Part shown: positions 24,096-35,715 of the stretch, in pieces
Position numbering within the stretch: position 1 is the stretch's first letter
Layout: each line of letters starts with the position of its first letter
Source: Trichinella spiralis
Taxonomy: Eukaryota; Nematoda; Enoplea; Trichinellida; Trichinellidae
Direction: 5' to 3'
NCBI GenBank assembly: GCA_000181795.3
Contig: CM012954.1
Span: forward strand, 14,156,583 to 14,220,582
DNA: 64,000 bases
Position numbers and translations under genes: made by a program
Notes under the pieces: generated by a model
What the model saw: only the letters and a program-made list of their open reading frames with translations
What the model was told of the DNA's origin: nothing
Databases searched by the model: none

Positions 24096-26507
24096 TTACT
24101 CTCTTAAACAAATGGTACGCACCAACGCTTCAGTGACACTGTACGGATCACAATTTGATGCTGGACGACGGTCTTCCAAATATCCCTGCAAATATCGATA
24201 GATTTTACAAATCATACACTTGTATGTGGGGAAATTTAATTTAAATAAAAGATATATCGAATAATTTATTACATAGCCTTCATCGGCAACGTGACGAGGT
24301 ATGCGCACAGATGCTCCACGATGGGCGACGCCGGCTGAGAAGTCCGTCAGACTAGAAGTTTCGAGCCGACCAACGAGACGTCGTTCATTATCTTTACCAC
24401 CCTTCGGATCGTACATCTTGATATGCTTATCGTGACATTTGGACAGCAATTCGACGCCCTCTTCGATATATCTAGAAAAAGCAAAAATGAATAAATTTGA
24501 TAAAATTCAAAAATAAATTAATTGAATCATCGTTTGAACAAAATCCAACAAATAGTCAATACTTCAAACCACCAGGCATGCGCATCTGCTTTGTTGAAAA
24601 ATTGCAATGCGCACCAGCTCCGTTCCATTCGCCTGGTATTGGTTTCGGATCCAAAGATACGACTACGTTGAAATCTTCAGCAACTCGATGCAACAAAAAG
24701 CGAGCTATCCACAACTGGTCAGCCGCTTCTATACCGCTGCAGGGTCCGATTTGAAATTCCCACTAGAACAAAACCAACATCATCAAAAATTTATGATAAA
24801 TAGCAACTGAATCGGATATTGGAAAATATGCTACAGAAAATAAATCTGAAAAAAAAATTTTCAAAATTTTTACCTAAAAAACAACTGCGAAAACACTGTT
24901 TATAATTTGATTGCGCAATTTTACAATTTTTCAACTTTAGCTGATAGTATTATTATTCACCGACAATACTTTCCAACTAATTTGAATAAAATAAAATTTA
25001 ATTTAATTATATTCTTTTAAATGCGCCCACATGAACATAAATTTGTATTTTAAACAATGACCATGCGCGTATCCGTATAATTCACGCTCATTAATCGTTA
25101 GTTTAATTGTTGTAATGATTGTGCCGTTAATTTTATTTGCAACAGCAAATACTATAAACCTATAAATAATATTAAAATCTATAAATAGAAGTAGAAATGA
25201 GCCTAAAGCAAATAATCGATCATCATGACAGTTATTGAAAACAAGAAGTAGAGAATAAGAACGAGCTGAACAATAACAACAATATGAAGCGCTTATATAT
25301 ATTTTATGCAATACACATAGTATTGAACATGACTTTCATATAAAATGGAAAATTAAAATTGCACAATTTGCAGCTTGATTTCAAATTATGTTTCGAAATT
25401 CAATTGCAACTGTCAATTGCAAAATTGACAAATAATTTAATGTTTCAAACTGCTTACATCTGTCCAATCTATTTCCCGCTATTATGAAATGTAAAGTTTA
25501 AACTTGAAATTTTTTCACTTTAAATTTGTTTACTGCTACAAATACAATGTCTCAAATGCAAACACACTGATGTCATATTTTTTTTCAAAAATACAATATT
25601 TTTTCAAGCAAAGCAAATATCACGAACTGAACTGAATCTCAATTGAAACTGAATCTCTCGTTGAAGCACAAACAACCCCAAAATTTTTTTACTTTTAACA
25701 AATATTGTTAATGTGAAAGAAAAAAAAGAAATTAACTTTGCAACGTTAAATTGGCATTCTCACCTGGGCTGGCATCACTTCCGCATTGGTGCCGGACACA
25801 TTCAAGCCTGCATAAAGCATGGCTCTGTAGTGGGCTTCGAGAATGTCTCGTCCGAAGACTCGGTCCGCACCGACGCCACAATAATACGGTCCTGAATAAA
25901 AATTATCATTATTATTAATGGGCATTAAATTATGCACACTTCAACCTTGCGGTGGTGGGAAGCCAAGCTTCGGCCAACGCATGGGATGTCGGTCGAGATC
26001 GAGCAGCGTGTATTCTTGCTCAATGCCGAACCAGGGTTCATAATCTTGCGCTTTGGTCATCGCTTCAACGCACGAAAAGCGCTTGTTGGACGCCGTCGGC
26101 TGCTTATTGTACTTGTAAGTTTCGCAAAGTACAAGCTTGTTCTTTCCCAGTCGAAACGGGTCGTTGTACATTGCAACGGGATGCAGGTAAACATCCGCAT
26201 TTGATCCTTCAGCCTGGTACGTGCTGGAACCGTCGAAATTCCACACCGGCAATTCTGAAGCGAAGAGAAAGAAAAACAACAATCAAAAAATAACATTTCA
26301 AATGAAATATCAAGAATAAAAAATAAATCCAATGCCGTTGATATCTTTGGGTTCAAAGTCGAGGGTTTTTGTTTTGGCACGCAACGATTCACCAGTGCCA
26401 TCGATCCAAATGTACATCGCCTGCACTTTGTCCCCTTGAGGAAGTTTCATATAACCTGCCAGAGTTTGCTTGGAATTTGACGAGCTCAATGTCAACGTGA
26501 ATGCCAT
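24096..26507 (-). CDS. glutamine synthetase, eukaryotic type II
   Basis: Six exons on the minus strand: 26507-26336, 26254-25946, 25891-25764, 24762-24563, 24471-24273, 24185-24096, total 365 residues (human 373). It makes glutamine from glutamate, ammonia and ATP. Signature blocks are all present: [67 protein letters not shown] (split between short motifs), [44 protein letters not shown] and [13 protein letters not shown]. Intron 1 must start with GC (CAACG|GCATTG at 26335) because no in-frame GT exists before a stop; with the GC donor the alignment to family members is gap-free. Intron 3 is about 1 kb. A TTCAG acceptor lies 16 bases before the ATG. Confidence 0.95.
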
Positions 26508-26523
26508 GGTTTAATTATAATAA

Positions 26524-29500
26524 CTGAAGAAGCTACAACAGTAGGAGTGAACGATAAAATATGCATCAAAAATAAGATATAAATTACACGCAAATTCGTT
26601 CAAATGTTACACAAAATAAAAATCCATTTTACCACAGACAGATTTATCCAATTGTGTATTGCAAAAGCACATCATCATTATTATCATCTCCTCTATCTGT
26701 GTACGTTATTATCAATTAAACATAACAACTATTGAAAAGCAGATCTCAATTTTGATCGATATAATTATGCAAAAAAGTAATAAAGTAAAACTGATAACAA
26801 TAAACAAAGAAGATATATTTAAGAAAAGAAATAATTAATGAATAACTTATGGACGAAGAGTAACAACGAAGAGAGAAATTATGAGAAAGAGCAGAGTGGA
26901 GAATATTTTGAAGAAAAAGCCAAAATAATGCTTATTATAAGCAAAATGACTATGGGGTGGGGTCGCAGTTGCACAACGATCGTTGGCTGCTGCAATTCAC
27001 GTGAACAAGCACGTGTTTCGTGCGCTTGTCCAATTTTCCTGGTTGACAAGTGAAAAGCAAGCTCTGCTTTAAACTGCAGACGACGAGACGATCAAACGTC
27101 AACTGCTCACCCGTTCGTTCCCCATACAGCTATTATATATATTATTAAGCAGTGCTAGCATGTTGCTTGCATCACGCTGATTGATGCACACCACTGTCAT
27201 CTGGTCATGCCAAATTTGGATGAACAGTTTTGTCGTCAAAAGCAAACATATCCTGTTTCTTATAATATCTCGAGTGTTTTACAAAGCTTTGCACTTTGCT
27301 TAAGAAAATAAATCGTAAAACAAAAAGATTACCCGATAAAAATTACATTGCTTAAAAGCAAATATTGCAAAAAAAGTAAATGAAAAATACACTCTAGATG
27401 AGCAACAGTGGTAAACTGAATTTTACTTTTTTGAAAATAACTTATGTGGATATATTTTCGTAATATCGAAATTATATTAATTAACGGCTCATTGTTAATG
27501 AACATTTCCGATTCTTATTTCAAATAAGCTTCAAAATAGCCAATGGCACGTGCAAGCAGGGCAAAATCACATGACTAATATAAAACAACGCAACGTCAGT
27601 CGGTTTAGGAAAAAGAGGAAAATAACGTTTTCCCCCTATCAATCTGTGTTAGCTGCTTGCTAGCTTAAAAATTATCTCACTATATCATCCATTTTTTTGG
27701 CTTATTTTTTCAATATTATTCAAAATGACAGTGAATAACAGTTGACAGAAACGTGAAGCACTTTTTCATCGTCAATGGTATGACGTTTGAAAGCAACGAC
27801 AAACAAGCAGAAAAATAGATAACATCTGAGTACTCAACTTTAGCCAGAACGTGAAAATTGCGTCGAAAAAGACAACAAGAAAATATATTCAAAATTGTTC
27901 ATTATTTATTCAGTTCCTTGAATAGAAAATTCAAAAAAAACTTTAAACTGTCAATGGGAAGATCAAAAATACAAAAATAGCAAGACAATATGTTTGACAC
28001 CTTGAACATTTTGACAAGTGTATCATTTTTTAAAGTAAGAAAATTTTATTTTCTTCAACTATTATTCTACTTGTCATTATAAATTAGCATTCAATTCAAA
28101 GCTGAAATAAAAAACAACCAAATCGAACAAAAATAAATAAATTAATAATACATACATGCATATACATGTCATCAAGTTACAGTAGAATTATCATTTGAAA
28201 ATAATATGAACAAAAAAAAATAAATTGCAATAAGATAATTAAAAATTCTCAAAAATAAAGTTAAATTTCTAATATTTTAATATAAAAAGTATAATCGAAA
28301 AGAAAATTTAAAAATATAAACAATAAAGAATGCTGTTACCCTGCTCAAACCCTGTACAAAGAAAAATTGCTTTTCTTAGCCACACAATTCTTGCACCGTT
28401 TGCATTAATTTACATCATATACGATGTGCATCACAAGTGTAAAGTATAATGATAAAACTAATAACGTGTCCCCCTCCCCAAGTTTGAAATTGCAAGAAAA
28501 ATTCTGTTCAATTTTATCCAAGCATGCAGAAGCAGGTTTTGCAAGTTTAAGCGAATTAATTTTTCCACTGTCCACGTGTGTACGTCAGTTCGGATCGCTG
28601 CATTTCTGCTTGATGGAAAATTTTTAGGTTGACAACGAGCCACAAAAAATGTCCAGATTGTACATTGGAAATAAAATGAGCTGCAAAGACACCAAATGCA
28701 ACCCAACCGGCAAAAATTTTGCAAGTGCAATATGCAAATAATGCACCACAAAATTCACACTATGCAAACAGATCAATATATGCAAATATATAAAGCAATA
28801 CACCATCTCTAGTTTGAATATATTTTCAATCGAATTGTTCAGATCATTGTTAGAAAATTAATATTTCCTGCTAATAACAATCTCAAATCACAGTATTTAT
28901 CAACAATTGCCAAATTTCCACGTTGCACGCATGCCAAACATGCCCATTTTTCTCCTCATTCAATTTCAATAATAAATAAATGCTTATTTAAAATGAAAAA
29001 AGAAAGAAAGAAAAAAAACTTTTAAATAATTTTACACTGAAAAAGTTCCCTGTTTGCTTGACACAAGCTTGCACCCAACAACTTGGCTGCAGTTGAAGAT
29101 GCAGTTTTTGGAAATTTTTGGAATATTGAATCATTTGAAATGGAAAACTTTTTAAAATTAATAATGCTGCAAAAAAAATTGAAAACTATCACATGTATGA
29201 TAAGTGATGGAAAAAATGCAAGAAACAATAGATAATAGTAGATATTCTCAGGATACTTTTTTTCAAAAAAGATTCAGTATTTTTTTTGAAAATAAATAAA
29301 ACAACAACAAGCTTTACAGTAAAAATTAAAACTAACATCAGAATAACATTTATCACGCCTATCAGGACGCATGGAAAAATTGATGTTTATCAAAAATTTG
29401 AACAATAAGGAAATTTCTTTTTTATCAGTCATCAGAGCAAATACTAAACATTTGGGGCCATAAATTAAAACATTTTCAATTTTCATGCATATTTTTCTCA

Positions 29501-31248
29501 ATTTGATACAAACGCAACCTAACGAGAATTATAAAATAATAGAATATTAAATTAAAATAATCACTTCCATTGAAATGTGATATTGATTTCAAATTTAAAC
29601 AAAATAACCGAGATTGTTAATTTTCAATAATTACTAAAAACACTAACGTATGTTTATTTTTATTGTTTTAAATATTAATATTCATATTTTCAAATTAAAT
29701 TAAATTTGAAATTGAACGCTGCACTCAAAAGATGTTCAGTTTTCTAAAAAATATACGAATAACAATTTACTGGGCTAATTAACAAACACACACGATTAAC
29801 AAACACACACGCACACTATACAGATTCTTATTAATAATATGCTTCACAGTAGCTATGTGGTGTGGCCCAGAATAACTGTTTACTGATAAAATTTACCGTT
29901 ACTGTACAGTGCTGTTTGCACAAGCAGGAATTGAAAAAAAAACCTATATCAATATTGAATATCCAATTAAATATATTGAAAATATTTCCACATTCATCAA
30001 ATATGAAATTTTCAACCGATCAAATTTGCAAAAGAAATGCAAATGTAAAGTACAAAATTTCAAAACTCGTATCGATTGAATTTTAGTAATTGAACTCAAT
30101 TTCAACAATTTTACGCAATTGATTGTGAACTTTTATCACATCAAACCGGTGCAGCATAGTTTGCAAATGAAAATAAGACGAACATTTGATGATAAGAAAT
30201 GAACAGATCCACCAGCAGTCAATCAGTCAGTCGAAGAACAATATCAAGTGCATTAATTATCAGCTTATTTAAACTAGATTTGCACTACACTTTCTCAGGA
30301 CTATTCAAAATTGAAAAGCTGTCAAAAAAAATTGACAACCTTTCTCCACTGAAACAACAGTGTTGCAAAAGAAAAGAAAATAAAATTTCAGCTTATTTTT
30401 CTGACACAAAACACGTTACCCTACTGTACAAAACAAGGTGGCATTAAATTTGTTTTCTTCATTTGCTGCTTTGAACGTTCATCGATTCTTACTTGATTAT
30501 CATTAATTACAGTTACCCTTTTGTTAGTTTTTCAAAATGTAGAATTTGAGAACAAATTAAACACTCGGAAAAATCATGCAAAACAGTAAAATACAAACAT
30601 TTTCCACTCTACTGACCTGTTCTAGTCGTCAAGTTTTCTCTCGATCATTTCTCTTCGTTGATTGAATGTACAATAACTGTTCGATTCTAGTATCGTACGG
30701 CATTTGAAAATTTTCATTCCTCCTCATTCTCTCTCTTTCTGTTTCTCTCCGTGTTCAAAAAATAGCAACCAACTAACTTTACAACAACAACAAAACTAAA
30801 ATAAAAACAAACAAAAAGAAAACAAGAACATGATTTTCACAAACAAAAATACTCACTTTTGTTGAAAAAAATATTATTTTGGCAACAAACTTATAGTTGA
30901 TGAAAATGGAGTGAAAATGTTTGGAAATTTGTATTGTATTGCAAATTAATGCTAAAAAATCAATTCAAAGTTTCATATAATATAAATATATTATAATGAG
31001 ATAAATTCAATTTCACACATACATTAATTATAATATCAATTTGTTCACTGATCCAAAGCAGATGATGGTTCAAAGCTTATTATTACCAAACGCTTTGTAC
31101 AATTAATTAAGTAGGCTAATAGATAAATAGGCACAATAACTTTTGACTCGTCTTCTCTCATTCGCCTGCAAAATGCTAATATTGTCTGTCTTGTGAGCAT
31201 AAAATAATAATAATAACGTCTGTGGCAGCACACGTTTGTCCGCTTGCT
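26524..31248. other. non-coding region between glutamine synthetase and LATS
   Basis: About 4.7 kb of AT-rich sequence upstream of glutamine synthetase and downstream of LATS. I see three CACGTG E-boxes (26998, 27010, 27547), a CTAATATAAAACA TATA-like box near 27578 with CAGTC about 20 bases later, and no convincing exon. Short open frames at 28424-28627 and 30199-30447 lack any domain. I do not call them genes. Confidence 0.5.
26998..27015. promoter_or_regulatory. tandem CACGTG E-boxes
   Basis: CACGTG at 26998-27003 and again at 27010-27015, separated by AACAAG. A third CACGTG lies at 27547-27552. They sit about 500 bases upstream of the glutamine synthetase start codon. CACGTG is bound by bHLH-zip factors of the Myc/Max/USF/TFEB type. 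Function here is inference. Confidence 0.4.
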
Positions 31249-33934
31249 TCAAGACGGCATAGTGGGACTCTTCCGCGACGACGGACAACGCAATACCATA
31301 CAACCTCGACCGTTGCTGTCGAAAAAGCGCCGAAAAGTGAATTCATAAAATGCATGATCGTCCACGGTCGAGTTGCTGCTGTTCGGATCGAACGATTCCA
31401 GCCTGGGTTCACCTCCATCGTCGATCGAGTCGAAATTCGACGTGTCGGCGGCATGCAATATTTCCGGCTGGTAGGGGGCTTCCATGCGTCTAAGATTTTC
31501 CCAGTCGATGCAGCTGAAAAATGGATGCGCTTTGATCGACGCGGCCGACTTGTTCTGACCAAGTCGATGTTCCACTGAACAGCAAAGTCTCAGTATGAGG
31601 TCGACCACTTCGACCGACAAGTGCGCCTCAACCGGGATGTGCAAGCATTGGCGCCAGTTGATCACTTTCGCCTGGGTCTGTTCGGGCGTGTCGGCTAAAA
31701 AGGGCGGCTGACCGACCACCATCTCGTACAATATCACGCCCACCGACCACCAGTCGCACAGGCGCGTGTAGCCGGTTCGCAAAAGTACTTCTGGCGCGAT
31801 ATAATTGGGCGTGCCGACCAGAGACAACGCCTTGCGGTGTTGGTGCTGTTTCTGCTGCCTGACAACGAGCACTTGGTCGTGAGGTGAGCTGGTGCCCAAG
31901 CCGACCGAAGATGACCAGTCGTCGTAATCCACTTCTTGTTCGTCGTCGGACTGACGGTCGCGGTAGTACTTTCGGTCGTGGGTCCACCGGAGTCCGGTGC
32001 AAAGACCAAAATCGGTGAGCTTGATGTGCCCGTCCCGGTCGATCAGTATATTATCCGGCTTGATGTCCCGATGGATGAAGCCCAACCGATGCACACTTTC
32101 CACGGCGCAGACCAGTTCGGCAATATAAAAGCGAGCCAAATTTTCGGAAAAAATCCCCTTCTTGATCAACAACGTCATCATGTCACCGCCGGGGATGTAT
32201 TCCATGATAAAAAACAGACTGTCCCGATCTTGGAAACTGTAGTACAATTTCACAACCCATTCGTTGTCCGCTTCGGATAATATATCCCTTTCCGCTTTGA
32301 CGTGGGCGGCTTGATTGCGCTTCAGCACGTCGAACTTGCGCAACACTTTCATCGCAAACAACGTGTCCGTGTCTTTGCGACGCACCAACACCACCTCGCC
32401 GAAAGCCCCCACGCCGATGGTTTTCAACCTTTCGAACATCGACGGCGCCATCTTTTGCCTTTTCAAACGCAAATAGCTGCTCTCTTTCTGCGCTAGCAGT
32501 TTGCGCATTTGACATTGTATTTGCACGGGAAAATTGGCACGGGCCATTTCCTGTTCGATCTGCATGCGCCGGTTCACACGCTCCTTGTAGACCTTGACCA
32601 CGTTCTCGACGTGCTGTTCCATGAAAAAGCGAAACGCTTTCGCCGTACACTGCTTCACCGCACTGCTGCTGCCGGTTCCATTCTGCAGCAGACGCTTTTC
32701 CAAACCTTCGGGCAACGGCGACTCGCACCGTTTTTTCACTTTTTTCCATCCTTTTGAACTAAAGTCACCGCTGTTGTTCAAACCTGACGATCCTGATCCG
32801 CCACCGGTATTACTGTAGACGCTTTTCGAAGCCAGCAATAAATCATTCGCACGACGACAAAGATTTTCTATATATTCTGCATCTGGTGCTTTAGTTGAAA
32901 AATCCTGAACACACAAACACAAACAGGCATAATTAAATTACACATGTAAACAATTCTAACAACATTGAACAAAGAAACAAATAACAATAAATATAGCTCA
33001 CACTGACCATTTGAGCGCTGGTTCGTTGGTCATAGTCGTCATTAGGCGCCAGTGCATTCCAACATGCAGTGGTGGTGTTGGCGGCGGCGGCGGCTGGTAA
33101 ATTCCTCTTGGTGTAGTGGGGCAAGTTTCGAGCCCACGGCTTCACTGCAGCTGAATCCTCGGCAGCAGGTTGGGGAAATATGTTGTAGTTCACATTTGGC
33201 TTGCATCGAACAGGCTCGACAGCAGAACGCTGGGCACTGACCATTGGTAGATTGTTGCTGAGCACGGTGGTGCTTGTCTGAGCTTCGCACCGATTCTGAG
33301 GGACGAAACGTGCACCGCTTGCACCGGCAGCGTAGGCGTTATTCTTGGATTTGAGCAAAAAGTCGACCGCGTTGTACAGTCCAGAACAGTGGGTTGTTTT
33401 CAACGCTTGCCATGCGCTGTGCTTGTCGAAGCCGATCTGCACCAACGATTCGAGCATATCCACCGGCCTCTGCTGACCGGCGGATGTGGCGTACTTGTTG
33501 GCGGTGTTGGTTTCGGATGGCGGGGCGGCGCCGGTCGCCGAGTACGGACTTCTGGCCAACGCCCGACCCAACTGCCGTTGCGCTTGGGTGGACAACTGCA
33601 ACGCGTTGTCGTACGGCAACAAGCTGCGGCGAATCTCCATCAACGCTTCCTTGTGACCGCACCGACCGCTCTTCGTACCGGTCAACACGTCGCCATGATC
33701 GTTTGCAGGTTGAAACAACGACACCGGCGACGGCTGACTGCCCGACTGCAAACAACTGGCCACACCCGTCGCCAACGGCACCCTGCCCATCCTGGGAAAA
33801 GCCGAACTGCCGGACGGTGGAGCATTCGGCTGCTGGTGGTGGTGGTGGTGGTGATGACCGATGCTGGTGTCGGTGTCATTGAGACGGCGCCTCAGACGTA
33901 CAAAAGGCTGCTGAGGGTCAATATGCTCTGCCAT
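31249..33934 (-). CDS. LATS/Warts kinase (Hippo pathway)
   Basis: Two exons, 33934-33008 and 32904-31249, encode 860 residues. A His run lies near residues 28-34, a UBA domain near 157-197 (PVDMLESLVQIGFDKHSAW), and a MOB-binding helical region near 400-458 (RMQIEQEMARANFPVQIQCQ in part). The AGC-type NDR/LATS kinase domain starts near 466: VGAFGEVVLV glycine loop, AMKVL lysine, HRDIKPDN near 587, DFG near 607, a long insert, then the activation segment SLVGTPNYIAPE with its Ser near 670. The hydrophobic motif FYEFTFRRFFD carries the regulatory Thr near 832. LATS phosphorylates YAP/Yorkie to hold it in the cytoplasm. I find no PPxY motif in either exon, although LATS proteins of flies and vertebrates use PPxY to bind YAP WW domains. 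The ATG chosen is the first in frame; no acceptor lies directly before it. Confidence 0.93.
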
Positions 33935-35715
33935 TTTTGCAACGCACCACCGCGTTCCAACAACTTGCACTTCTTAAATACAACACCAAAATGTCCTTGA
34001 ATGCTAAAACACAACCTATTTTATTTTTAACTGTCATCACCAGAAAAATCAACCCTCTTCTCTATCTATATAAATTTATAATTGAAACAACCAATTAATA
34101 CACAATCACATCAAAACACAGTTGGCACACAATTAATAAGTTAAGACCATTTTTTAAATATTTTATCAAATAATTTTTACCATTCCCATAATTGATGATG
34201 AAATATCAAAATTGAACGCTCATTTTTTCATAACCGTACACGTTTCGCATTCCGGTTGTTAGTTAATGCAAACATACATAGCAAAAGAACCATTATTATT
34301 ATTATTCTCGTCATCAAATTTCTTTTTAAAAAGTTGCACGAAAAGTAAAACAAAAACCAATTTTAGGACATTTTCTCTTCTGAAAATCAATATTCAAGTA
34401 AAAACGTAATAATAAATATTCAAATTGACAAAGTTGAAAACTACAAAATAATAACGAATGTGTATCACATGAACCAAAGACCGGTTTTATCTGATGCAAA
34501 TAACCAAGTTTGCCCGTCAATGCAATCAGTACTGTACAATATTAATTGTTTAACAATTTTCTTGATAGTAAAGTTGAAATAATCACTTCGGGGAGAAAAT
34601 TACAAGAGATGAAATGAAAATGACATTAACAAAAATACTTACAGAACGCTCTAACAAATAACCAGGGTACATGAAACCAAAGGCAGCTGAATTCAATGTC
34701 GATGAAGCAAATTAATTGAAAAGTCGATTTTGTGCTTTGCAGACCGACGTAATGCTATGAGCAATTCAAAATACACGCCTAGCATTTATGACAAATGCGA
34801 GACCAGGTTTTTGTTATTGACATTGCTGAGTAATGTGGAAGCAATCCGGCATGAAAGATTAGCGGCCGTTCAGCACATTTCCATCGAGCTTACACAACTT
34901 GCGCACATTCCAAAAATATTTTTTCCACTCTGCAGATGTTCTCAGTAGGCTATTTCGAATCGCATGCTAAAAGCAAACAACGCCGGACTTTTGCCGTAGG
35001 CCAATAATGAGCAATACGCGGATGATTCAACGAACAAAATCAAACAAAAAACTGAATCAAGAAAAAACAGAAATGAAAACTATTAGTCAGCTTGGAATTC
35101 CACTATGATATACTGGTCGACGAGTGATTCTTCTCAATGTGCATACATTAAACAAAGCGAATGACGACAACATTCACAGTTCGTCCATGATGGCATTCTG
35201 GAACCAAGTGGAGATACTGAACAAAGAAAATAAACAGATTCTGCTTATATTTGTTGATGCCAACTATCGCAAAGCAGTATTAAATCATCTGTAAACGTAT
35301 AATTTCTAATCTACTTTATAATATGTGCAGTTTTCAATTTTTTATAGAAATAAGAGCGACAGTAAGAACAAAAGATAAATAGGTTTCATTCAAGTTAAAT
35401 TCCAGACAGCAAACAGGAATTTATCATACTGTAGGAATGAAGGAATGATAAAATACGTTTCCATAAATTGATCAATTTTAAGTAATACACAACCAAACAA
35501 GTACGTATATTAAAAAATTTCCATAATACTTTTCTCGTTTTATTAAATTAAGTTTGAAAAACAGTTCATTCATGTTTAAACATGTTTCACTGAATGTTTA
35601 CAACAAAACGTAGCATAACAAAAAACAAGCTCGAAGTAAACTATTTTATCAATGAACAATAAAAGCTGTACATGGAAACACAAGAGGAATGAAAAGTAAA
35701 GCAGATAACGTAAAA
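33935..35715. other. spacer between NDC80 and LATS
   Basis: About 1.8 kb, upstream of LATS and downstream of NDC80 on the minus strand. It is AT-rich. The only notable content is two plus-strand open pieces at 34730-34948 and 35142-35294, listed separately. Confidence 0.5.
34730..35294 (+). pseudogene. possible decayed coding remnant
   Basis: Two plus-strand pieces look more protein-like than their AT-rich flanks. The first, at 34757-34948, begins MSNSKYTPSIYDKCETRF and continues through LLSNVEAIRHERLAAVQH. The second, at about 35142-35294, contains SMMAFWNQVEILNKENK and LIFVDANYRKAVL before a stop. The segment between them is closed in all frames that would join them simply. I do not recognise the family. 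It may be a relic gene or chance. Confidence 0.2.

Noticed and set aside
25003-25311. 102-codon minus-strand frame in the large intron of glutamine synthetase
   Set aside because: It is AT-driven, without homology or splice logic, and lies wholly within the intron between exons 3 and 4.
27578-27620. TATA-like box with a CAGTC initiator-like sequence on the plus strand
   Set aside because: No plausible plus-strand gene follows for several kilobases, so I do not call a promoter.
32183-32749. 188-codon minus-strand frame within LATS
   Set aside because: It is an alternative frame of the LATS kinase exon, basic and without motifs. The overlapping frame encodes a complete kinase domain.
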